Assembly (NCBI GenBank): GCA_963978895.1 | Contig: OZ022245.1 | Location: forward strand, 27,072,494-27,136,493 | Direction of reading: 5' to 3' | Origin: Erpobdella octoculata | Lineage: Eukaryota; Annelida; Clitellata; Hirudinida; Erpobdellidae | Length of the DNA: 64,000 bases | Shown here: positions 50,404 through 62,000 of the stretch, in pieces | Position numbering within the stretch: the first letter of the stretch is position 1 | How the letters are laid out: the number at the start of each line of letters is the position of its first letter | Position numbers and translations under genes: made by a program | The notes under the pieces: model-generated | Told to the model about the DNA's origin: nothing | Seen by the model: the letters and a program-made list of their open reading frames with translations, nothing else | Databases searched by the model: none

Positions 50404-53400
50404 ATGGAATTGAGATTTTCTCTTAACAAACTATCTCGAAATACACCGACTGTGCCAAAGTCCAAACTACCGAGTGGGGAGATTCTTGGAACTGCCATCG
50501 TTCCCTTCAAGGACATGTGGGAAACTTACAACCAGTTCAGACAGAGAGGTTAGAAAAGCTGCATCATACATCGCAGAAACGCATTGATCAAAAGTCTTAT
50601 TTCAGCGTTCAGCATTCTGTAATGATATATACTTAAAATACCTATAATAAAATCCTTTGTTTGTTAGACCAGGGGCGGATACAGGGGGAGTTCTGAGAGC
50701 CCAGGCCCCTTTCGTTGTAAAAAAAAACTTAGATCATTTAGCACTTTTCAGGCAGTTACCTGATCCAAAAGCGTAGGCCTAGAAATTTGTCTAAAGTACA
50801 AAGTCATGACGTTCATGTTTTATTTTTATTTTTATATATACATACATATATACATCAGAAATTGGAAATTCTGTCTGTTGATCTTGATTCAGGCATTTTC
50901 TGCGACGCCATCTTGCAAGTAAACAGCACTAAATTTCCTGTCCATAGAGCTATCCTGGCAGCACACAGTAGCTATTTTTTGGCCCTGTTCACCAATGGCA
51001 TGAAAGAGTCAATGGAGGATGTCATAACTATGGAGGTTAATTTTTTTTTTGCGTAGCGACCTAAAAAAATACCATTTTTGTTTTTATTTCTGGTATACTT
51101 AAGTTGAATATGATGGGATGGTGATGGTTTGTTTATTCTGATAACCTTTAAATAAATATTTTTACAAAACCTGCTACCCAATTTTAGTCGGTAGAGGTGA
51201 GGGGGCAGAAGTTCAGCTGATAAACGCCATAATCACTATTTTACCATTTCTCACACGTTTCTCATTCATAACTAAAAGGGCCTCGAAACAGACATAATGG
51301 AGGTAATCATCAACTACATTTACACTCTGAAACTGCCGCTGAACAAGCAGAACATATACGGCGTCTTCTCGCATGCCGAGTGCTTCTGCCTCAACGGCAT
51401 CTGTGACATCTGCGTCGACTACCTCATCGCCAACCTCCAGTCGGACAACTGTATCGAATGCCTCAAGTTTGCCAAGGTCTACAACCGCACCGACCTCATT
51501 GCCAAGTGTGAACGTAAGCATCCAAGAAAAATTGCATGTAAACAAACAAACAAACAAACAACAAGCAAGTAACCTTGCAAGTTAATATAAGCGTTGTAAA
51601 AAGAAACAACTCTAAATGTATCCTTTAATAAAGTACATATTTTTAAACACCAAACGTTTCCTTTTTAAAGAACTACGCGTTTTTTGGCAGATTTCCTCCT
51701 GCAAAATTTCATCGACGTGGTAAGCCGGAATCCAGACTTTTTCATCTCCGTAGACCAGTTTGAACTGTGCACTCTCATGAGCAGCAATCTTCTGAACGTC
51801 AAACAAGAAGAGCAAGTCTTCAGGGCCGCCATTCAGTGGATCAACCACGACTGCGAGTGAGGTCTTAATTAATCAGTTTTTTTGGCTTTTGAACAGGAAT
51901 GATTCTGCGTTTAAGACCAAAAAAAAATCCAAAAAGACTCCAGGAAATGCTCGTCAAAAACATTTACATTTTTCACTAATAACTCAAATTATTAGTGGGT
52001 TTTTAAACTCAGTTTTATCTGTAATATATCAGTTATCAGTTTAGTTGCATGTAGTAATTTATGCATAACTGTACGACTAAACATTCTAGGAGTAGATCTT
52101 CATATATGGACAAGTTTCTGCGGTGCATGCGACTGGGACTACTTTCCAGCGATTTCTTCCTTGAAGAGGCGTTCAGTAATTTCTACATAGCTTCCAACTG
52201 GAACAAAGTAGAAGACATTGCCGACCAGGCATGGAATCTGATCAACTGGTCAGAGAAAAACAACCTCGTTACCCCGGCTAGCCGTATTTCCTTGGCACAC
52301 CCTCTGCTCAGACCGAGGATACCAAGGAACGTACTGTTTGCCATCGGTGGTTGGAGCGGTAATTAGGACTTGTTCATTTTTATTATAAACTTTTTTTACA
52401 AACTTTTATTTAGGTTACAATCTCTGTTTGTTTGTGTGTGTGTGTGTCTTCTCTGTACGCAAATCTTGTAAGTAAAATTTAACCAGTTTTTTGGCTAGTT
52501 AGGAAGCTGCAACTTTCAGTATAGCTTTATATTGAATGACAATACGTGATTCAAATAAAAAAAAACTTAATTTGAACATCTTTCGTATTTCTAAATCGAG
52601 TGTATTTTAAATAAAAGTTTGTGTTGAAAAACTCGTTTTTTCTTTTACTTGTTTATATATTTATTTACTGACTTTAAAACTATAAGGCCAAATTTTGAAA
52701 ATTGTCGTCCGATCTAAGCAATAGCTTTTCAGAAAGATAAATGCCACTCATTGACACTTTAATTTTTTTTTAAATGACAGATATGCATTTTCCAGGTGAC
52801 AGTGCCATTGCATTCATAGAGACTTATGACTCGAAGGTCGACCGCTGGTACAGCCACCCTCTTCTGGAAGACACCGTGCCGCGGGCCTACCATGCCATGG
52901 TGGTACACGATTCTCTCATCTACCTCATCGGCGGATTCGACGGCTCTTACTACTTCAACTCTGTGAAATCTTTCAATGCAGAGTGAGCTGCGTGGTGTTT
53001 ATCAATATTTAAGGAGAACTTGGTGTGTCATTTTATTTTGTAAGATACTTTTGGAGACCTCAGAAGCAAATAAGCACAAATAAGTCATGTTTACGATTAA
53101 GCACTATGTACAAATAAGTTCTCATATGAAAGCGATTTCCATGTACGAATAAGCCCTCTGATCAAAGAAGTAATAAGTTAGTGAAAGCTGCTTTGGTTTC
53201 GATATCAGATAAACTCTGCTGTGGCCTAATAAAACAAATTTAGCCTTAAGAATTCGTGGCTTTAAAATTCTTCTACTATTATGCTGGAAAATACTAGAAC
53301 AGCAATCCATAATACAACAAAGTCGCGAAAATTTTTAAAGATTTTTAGACTTATGAGTTATTTGATCGACTCCACCATAAAACCGTTAATCTCTCACGCC

Positions 53401-55375
53401 CTAGAACCGGAGAGTGGAAAGAACTGGCGCCGATGTACAGCCAGCGCTGTTACGTCAGCGGTGCCTGCAAGAAAGGACTGTTGTACGCATGCGGTGGATT
53501 CGACGGCAGGTCGCGACTGAACACCGTTGAATGCTACTCAGTTTCCACCAACCAGTGGCGCTACATCGAGCCGATGCACCACCAGAGGAGCGACGCTTCC
53601 GCCGACATCCTAAACGGTGAAGCTTTTTTTTTATTATTACTGGGCTTCTGCAGTAGAACCCTGCACGGGCCAGACGGGTATAGGTTATTGTGCTAAACCT
53701 AGGGATTTTATGCCCGTAAAAATGGCCCGAACAAAACCCAAATAAGCACGGACCGAGCTTGGAGTTTCATGCCTATGAAATGGGCCGAGTTGGGCTGAGT
53801 TTCCAACGTGCAGTGCCAGAAAAAATCGGCTCTTGCAAGGCTCTATAGTCTGCAGTCTGTTTAGTGTTTAATCTTTTTTTTAACCTTTGATGAATGTTGA
53901 GATGTTGGCCTTTCCAGGGAGCCTGTACATCGTCGGGGGCTTCAACGGCGAGCACTGCCTCTCGTCGGCCGAGTGCTACAGTGCCGCCACTGACCAGTGG
54001 ACCCTCATACACAGAATGAGTATCGCCAGGAGCGGGGTCAGTCTGATAGCCCACGACGGGTTCGTCTACGCCCTCGGCGGATTCGACGGGAGTAGACGAC
54101 TCAATTCGTGTAATAATCTGAAGTTTATGTTTTTTTTCTAAAATTTGAAGCAGTTTTGTTGTTTTAAATTTGAGGATACAGTTTTTCTACAATTTGAAGC
54201 AGTTTTCTTGTTGATTTTATTTGAAGATACAAATCGGTTGAAATACGCATAAATTAATTGTACAAGATATGCGTTTAGTAAAATAAATAATTGATTTAAA
54301 TTTGCAATCAGCGCAATGACTGATAAAAATACAATGATTGATTTAGACGTGCATACAGTGATTACTTTAATTTTTTTACAAGCCAATTTTTTTTATATAA
54401 TCGTTTCCAAAAGGTGAAAGATACAATCCAGGTACCAACGAGTGGGAGGCCATGGAACGGATGCAATCAGCCAGGAGTAACTTCGCCGTGGCCGTCATGG
54501 ACGACTGCGTCTATGCCATAGGAGGATTCGATGGTCATTTTCAAGTCCAAATTAATTTATTGATGCGATTACATTATTAGCTAAATAATAACACGCAAAT
54601 ATAATAAATTCGGTAATAGAATTTGTTTATTAAAAAAATAATAATAATAGTAATCGTAGTGTTCTTAAATTGAAATATTACATTTTTTTTATTACCGATG
54701 GAAAATACATCAGCTGTTCTTTCTTTCTTCTTTTTTTTAGGATCCATCACCATACCTCACGTAGAGGCTTACTCGGTCAGCGACGGAAAGTGGAGCCACG
54801 TGACCGACCTGAACATGAACCGGTCGGCCCTGAAGGCGTGCGTCCTCGACGGGCTGTCAAACTCCTTCCGCTACACCTTCTACGGTCACCACACCGACCA
54901 CGGAGACGCCAGCGCCTCGCCGCCGCTCGTCTCCATATTCGGCTATAACAGCGTCGAGCAGCTGTTCGCGGCCGCCGACGACGAGACCAAAAACACGGAA
55001 GTCAGAGATAAAGTTGGAATGAAAGAAGAAGAAGAAGACATGGCGGAGGCGGATGTCGTCGGAGAAGAAGAAGGAGAAGAAGAAGAAAGGAGAGCTTCCG
55101 GCACCGGAAGTGATGCGCGCGCAGATGCAAACAACAACAACAACAACAACAACAGGAGCTGCGACTCCGACGACGACATAGCAGACGACGGCGGAGAGAC
55201 AAACAGCGACAGCGATAACAACGCAGAAAATGGAGACGACGACGACGACGACGATGGAGAAGATGATGATGAAGATGGTGATGATGATGATGATGATGAT
55301 GTCAACTTCGAGACTTCCGGTCTGAACGCTGTCATCGGCATGGACAGCGACGATGATCTGAGCGATGTCGATTGA
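50404..55375 (+). CDS. KLHL10: Kelch-like protein 10, Cullin-3 adaptor with acidic tail
   Basis: Ten exons: 50404-50548, 50893-51035, 51279-51513, 51691-51856, 52090-52358, 52796-52982, 53405-53616, 53918-54109, 54414-54533, 54741-55375; 2304 nt, 767 aa. KLHL10 recruits substrates to Cullin-3 ubiquitin ligase and is known for its role in spermatid development. BTB domain: GIFCDAILQVNSTKFPVHRA onward, then BACK (FAKVYNRTDLIAKCEHFLLQ). Six kelch blades follow: FAIGGWSGD, YLIGGFDGSYYFNSVK, YACGGFDGRSRLNTVE, YIVGGFNGEHCLSSAE, YALGGFDGSRRLNS, YAIGGFDGS. QRCYVSG and HHQRSDASADI match KLHL10 specifically. It is about 160 residues longer than human KLHL10: the last exon ends in an Asp/Glu-rich, low-complexity tail from about residue 645. 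AATAAA lies at 55502. Confidence 0.94.
53645..53815. mobile_element. MITE-like repeat in KLHL10 intron 7
   Basis: GC-rich block beginning CCCTGCACGGGCC and ending CCAACGTGCAGTG, so CTGCACG and CGTGCAG form short inverted ends. Internal GGGCC- and CCGAGTTGGGC-rich sequence is unlike the surrounding intron. Likely a small non-autonomous element. Confidence 0.45.
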
Positions 55376-55501
55376 CGGCCCTAGCTTCTCCGGCGTCTCA
55401 AGCGGCTACTTCAAATTCGACTTATTATAGTAAAAGAGTTTCATCGGCACTGTGTCATAGCTCTTGCTCATTGATAGAAACGGCTTTTTGGAGTAATTGC
55501 C

Positions 55502-55507
55502 AATAAA
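55502..55507 (+). promoter_or_regulatory. KLHL10: Polyadenylation signal of KLHL10
   Basis: AATAAA about 125 nt after the KLHL10 stop. Confidence 0.6.
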
Positions 55508-56281
55508 CAAAAAACATGTTTATCTATTTGTTTCTTAATAAAATGGTAATATATATTTTTTATTATTTTAAAGCAGGCTCGTATTGAAGGATAAAAAAAG
55601 TTGTGAGTGTAAAATAAAACTGAAATTCAGTATGATATGAATCTCAATTAAATTTCATACTCTCTGAAATGTCGCTTCATTTGAGGTGAAACTGGTTAGA
55701 ATAGAAAGTTCCGCTAAAACTTTATAAGTATTTAAAATTTTATATAATACGAAAAAGTCCTTAAGAAATTTTTATTTTTAATCATATATCTTTAATAATA
55801 TTATAAGCAGAACTTTAAATTATTAATCTGTAAAAAAATTTAATATTTTCCAGCTATATTTTTAATGTCCTTAAAACCATTACTGAGTGCGTTTAAGAAC
55901 GTGAATTCATTTCTTTCTCATTTCTTTATTTTATTTTTATTTTTTTTATTTTATTCTTTTTCGTTTCATAGGTAAATCAAGACTGGTCTAAAACTTTCCA
56001 AGTTTAATTTATTTGTTCGAATATACCGTTTGGTCCGGTCAAACAGTAGTTGAATTAAACAACACACACATAAAGTGAGAGGAAGAGAAAGGGATGAGGC
56101 AAAGGGAGAGGGAGAAAAAGAGAAAGAGAGAGAAGAGAAAGAGAGAGGGAGAGAGAGAGGAAGAGAGGGAGATCAAATCAGTGGCATAACATTCGGTATA
56201 GTCAACGATAATATACTCAACTGTAGAAACAATGTCACAGAAAAAGAGAAAAAGAAAGGAAGAGAAAGAGAAAAAGAGAAA

Positions 56282-56288
<7 letters not shown>

Positions 56289-56341
<53 letters not shown>
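56289..56341. repeat. (AG)n microsatellite
   Basis: Perfect AG run inside a ~280-bp purine-rich stretch. Confidence 0.95.
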
Positions 56342-56346
<5 letters not shown>

Positions 56347-58284
56347 AGAAGAGAGAACGAACACGCAAACTAAAACAAACATGAGATATGCAGACATGCA
56401 AAGATATTCACGAAAACACCGAATGCAAAAAAAAATGTCACATACGAAATACGAGAGTCCGCGGCCAGATTTAATAGCACACTATTATCCGGTGTTTCGG
56501 ACAACCGGTAAATTAACCGACTCGGAATGTCCGGTACGTCAGCCCATCTCCGATCCGGGATGGTCTACGCCAGCACATATCAAACGAACATCTAATTGGT
56601 CAGTATATTGGTCAGGGTACTGACAACACTTTACAGCTGTTTCACGCTGATGATGACGACGATGATGATGATGATTGTTTATGGTGGTGATAAACGCTTT
56701 GGCGATTTTTTTAAAATTAAAAGACTAAAGACACATTCTTAAGAAATGCGCGTAGGACACTCACTCACACACACATACACACACACACATACACACACTC
56801 ATACGCACGAAAATTATTCTATGCATACAAGCTGTTGAGTCGCATATGCAATTGGAAAACTCGAAACCGGCTTACAGTCGGTCGGACAACGAATCAGCTA
56901 AAGAAAACTTTTTGTGTACACTCCGTGTGCTGGTGTACACGTATACGTATGTGTTTTTAAGAAACACGTTCAGCGGTATTGAAGCCTACAGTATAACCAA
57001 GTTAATCAGATTTGGAGTTTTAAGGAAAGCTTTTTGAAACTGTCAAAAAGATGCCAAGAGACAAGTTGCCGGCATAAAAATATGTTGCTGGAGAAACATG
57101 GAAAAATTTGTTAGAGAAATTCAACAGATGGAATTGATGGTTTATATAAAAAAAAGAAAAAGAAGAATGCATTTCTAATGGATGTGGAGAGAGACAAACA
57201 AAGAAGTGAGAAAAAAAAGAAAAAAGTGTAACTGTGTGAGTGTGAGAGAGAGAGAGATTTGTATTTGTTAAAAAAATTAACAGAATTTTGCAAAAATCAA
57301 GACTAGCAGTTAGTCCTAAACCGGATGTGATGGTGCATGTAATAAGATGTACCAAGATGGAGAAAATGGGTAAATATGATTGGGGTAGGAAAATCAGAGT
57401 GAACGACAGGAATGTCATTTGTCATTTTAGCAAAACCTAAGAGGAGGCAGGTTGTTCTGAGGGCCCACTAATTTTTCAAAAATTTACGAAATGGCCCACC
57501 CTGCTCCTTCCTAATTGACGTCCCGGGTCAATATGGAGTTTTCTGCTAATAATGTTAGCAGGAAGATATATTTTGAGATGTTTAAAAAAAAACATTAGAA
57601 AGGGGTTTGAAGACCCGATAAGCATTCCGTTCCCGTGTCAACCCCCCTGTCACGGATCTGACGGTGTAGACAGATTTAAAAATGAGGTATGAAAAGCAAT
57701 GAATGCGTTTCGGTAATAAATTTCAATAAAAAAACATCATCATCATCACTATCATTATCATAATTATCATCTTTGTCGTCATCATCATCATCACCGAAGT
57801 CGTGATTTCACATTCAAAAAGAAACTAGAAATTCTTTACAAAATGAAAAAAACCTCAGCACTTAAATAATCCCCTCCCACACAGACAGACAGACAGACAG
57901 ACACACACACAAACAAACAAACAAATATATATTTTTTATATATTTTTCAAGTCTTCTCTCAACGCTACGTTCAATTTCATATTGAATTGAAAAAATAATT
58001 TTTTTTTATGTATCTTTTATATATTTGTTATTTTAATTTATTAAATTATCTATATGTTTATTTAATTATTAGATTTTTACAACAAAATCATTTCTTTCGG
58101 TCTTTCTTGTTTCTATACTATTTTTTCTTCAGTTCACTTTTAATCACTCAAATGGCCAGCATCGACACTTTATATTCTAGTAATTCTGAAAAACTTCCAT
58201 CTCCCAGCAATTAGTTACTTTCACTTTCAATTCGGCTCGCAGGGGCGATAATTTTGTCTTCCCACTCCTCTCTCCGCAAAATTG

Positions 58285-58430
<146 letters not shown>

Positions 58431-59079
58431 ATCGTCTTTCTCGTGAATAAATATCTGTTGACCTTTCACACCAATATCGGAAGTGGTTTCTTCCGTTTAT
58501 TCACCCATCCGTCAGTCCATTCACGTGCATGGAGAGCTTAACAAGGTCATCCATTCATTCTCTCACACGTTCATTCATTCCTTCACTCACACATTCATTC
58601 ACTCACTCACAAATTCATTCACTCATTCATTCATTCATCGATATATTGACTCAATTCATACGAAAACAAAAACTCAATTTTGTTCTTTCCTTCCCACCCT
58701 TCCCCTCGAGTGTTTTCCAGTCGCATTCCAGCCGACACCGCTTAAGTGCATAATCTCGAAGCGACGCCGCATCGAAGCGAGCAAGCTGCATGCAACAAAT
58801 CGACTCGTACGAAGAATTCGCATCAACTGGATACGCACGAAGCAGCGGAACGCCATTTATTCATTCATTCATCCATTCATTCCCTTATGCTTTTATAACG
58901 TCAACATTATATTTTATATATCCAATCAACCAATCAATCAATCCTTGTTCCATTTTTATATCACACACACACACTCTCTCTCTCTTCTTCTTTACGTTGT
59001 TTCTCTCTCTCTCTGTATCTTAATTTTTTTTTATTTTTAGTTCTTTTTCATCTTTTTTTTTATTCATTCCCTGGATTCG

Positions 59080-62000
59080 TCAGTTCCTACAGAAGTTGTT
59101 GAGCATTTCGATCGGTATCGGGAAGATGATGGTCGAGTTCTTCTCGGCCGAGATGCTGTTCAGAGTCTGCAGGTAGCGCAGCTGGAGGGCACACGACGAC
59201 TCGTTGATGATGTCCGAGGCTTCCTTCAGTGCTCTGGCCGACTTCTGCTCGCCCTCGGCCGCTATGACCTGTGCGTGGATGGAAGAGGGGAAGGGTTGGG
59301 TGGGGGAAAGGGTGATGTCAGAGATAAGATAGGTTAAACATTAATTCATTCTGTTAGGTTATGTTTGAGATGATCATTATCATTATTATTATTATTATAA
59401 TCATCGTCGTCATCATTGTCATCATCATCAGCAGCAGCAGCATCATCATCATCGTCATCATTATTGTCATCAGCATCATCACCACTGCCATCATCATTAT
59501 CATCGCCGTCATCATCACAGTCATCACTAAATACCATATTACAAAAATTTAAATTAATGAATAAAAACAAAAATCATAGCATTAAAAAGTTTAAATATAA
59601 TTAGTATTAATTTATTCATCCAGCCCAACCTTAGCTCTGGCCTCTCTTGCTGCTTCGGCCTCGGCAGCCATGGCTCTCTGCAGCTGTATGGGCAGTCTGA
59701 CGTCTTTTCTGTACGGAGCAGTAACGGATTATTAAAATTTGAATATTCAAATTGGCACAATCACGTGACAATCGCTCTCCAGTCATGTCTATCTGTCCAG
59801 CCCCCCATCTCCTTGTGACTCTTAATAATCAGATGACTTTTCAAACAAATGCTGAGTCGAAACGCCGAAGTCTGCTAATTAGCGGCTTAAAGCTCAGTCG
59901 AAGAATGCGAAGACATCTGTGACTAACTGTGGTCAACCATGGTTGTCTGCGGGCATGTGTTTCTATCTGTAGCCGTCTGCTACAATCTCTGGCTCCCTAC
60001 GACTCTCTGAGACTGTCTGTGAATGCTAGTGAATAGTCTTGATTATATCACCTATGGTTGTCTGGACGTATTTTTTTTGCTGTTACCTAGGCAGTCGCCT
60101 CTTATATAAAAAAGATTATTATTAAAAAAATTTAATTGAATCTGCTGGAAGTCTTCTACTGAAGATATTCGAAAGCTTGCACTTGTTGATCCACGATTCG
60201 TGAGATGCACATCCGCTTGTGTGTACATGTGTGCGTCTGTATGTGCGTGTGTGTATCTGTAGAAAAGTAGCTGTTAACTTGTGTGTGTGTGTTTAACTTT
60301 AATAGGAGATACAGATGAAGTTCTGGAAAGGATTTTGCGTACATTATTGTGGCAAATGGGAAGTTTTTTTTAAATCTCAGAGCTTTAAAATCAAAGAAAA
60401 CGGATTGTAAAAAAATTGGTTGCTATGTGTATTACAAAAATGAGTAGAGATGGCGAAGCTCAGGGGCATCATTTGGGGGGGGTGGGAGAACTAACGGCCA
60501 CCCCCTCCCCGGCCATCAGCTATTTTTGGAGGCAAAAAGTGTATAAAGTTTTGAAAAAATATTGTAGAAAAAATATTGTTTTAAGAAGTTTGGCTCCCAT
60601 TCCAAGGAATTGCTGAAATGAAGCTCCTGGTGAAGCTCCCAGCAAAGTTGTGAAATTTAACATTTTATGAGGATTACTGATACCGTCCATGGGGGCGGGG
60701 GTTGTATGCAACTATGTCCGCAGTCTTATGCGACTACTAACAGGATCTTATGCGACTACTACCAGGATCTTATGCAACTACTACCAGGATCTTATGCGAC
60801 TACTATCAAGATCTTATGCGTCTACTCACTGGAAATTCTACGCGACTTCTCCCAAGAAGTCAGCCATCCCAGCGTTCCATGCAACTACAAAGATTTTATG
60901 CAACTACGCCGGACATTCTGTGCAATTATATTCCCCATGTCCCAAGCAACTAATCCTACAATGCTCTTTCATTTTTCAAACGCATTTAAACGAAACTATT
61001 AAAAAAAACATTGACACTAAATACAACATTAACGACGTTTACAAAAAAATAAAAATTAAAATTAATGGAAGGGTAAATCTAAAAGCGGAGGATGCGGCGC
61101 TAGAGCAATAAAGAGACGCCGACGAGATAGAGAGAGAGAGCAGATTAGAAAACGAAGGGCCACAAGAAATCGTAAACATGATCTCAAAAGCCGTTTTCGG
61201 TGCCACGGCTATTGCTAAATTATGGGAATGAGAAAAATAAAACGAGAGAGAGAAAGTGAGAGAGTGGAGAGTGGGAGGAGAGAGAAAGTGAGAGAGAGAG
61301 TGGAGAGTGGGAAGAGGGAGAGAGTGGGAGAGGGAGAGAGGGAGAGAGAGAGAAATTAGGAAGGAAAAGAGAAGGGAATAACTGAACACTTAAAAGGTTC
61401 TTCTTCCTCGTTTGGGAACGTCTTGCATGAAATATCGATTCCATCCTGCTTTAATTTTGCACTTTTGACGGCTTATTGTTGAACGCCACTTGGAGGCGTT
61501 CGAAGGAATGCTTTGTATATCGTTTTTTCATGATTCTATTTAGAATCGTATTTCTTAGAAAAAAAAAGTTACAGTTTTAACGAGTTCCTTGTGAAATATA
61601 CGGTACGGATATGCGAAAATACATTCACAAACAAATTGCATAAACAACACATTCGTAAATAAATTTAACTTACAAATTTTAAAATCAATTTCCAAACCAA
61701 TTATACAAACACATTCCCAAATAAATTACATAAACACATTCCCAAATAAATTACATGAACACATTCCCAAATAAATTCCCAAACAAATTACACGAATACA
61801 CACTCCCAAACAAATTACAACATTAAAAATATTCCATTCCCTTTCTCCGCCCAGCAACCGCCGAAGAATCGCGGGTAAAAAAAAACTCAAGAATCTTTTT
61901 CTAGCATAAATAAAGTTTAATGGGAGAAAAGTGGGAAAGAAAAAATGAGAAGATAAAAGAAGTTTTAAGCTTGAATGTTTTATTTGAAATCTTTTTCTTT

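Noticed and set aside
54943..55341. Ser-rich minus-strand frame of 132 codons
   Set aside because: Antisense shadow of the acidic KLHL10 tail (GAC/GAA codons read as TCG/TTC-type).
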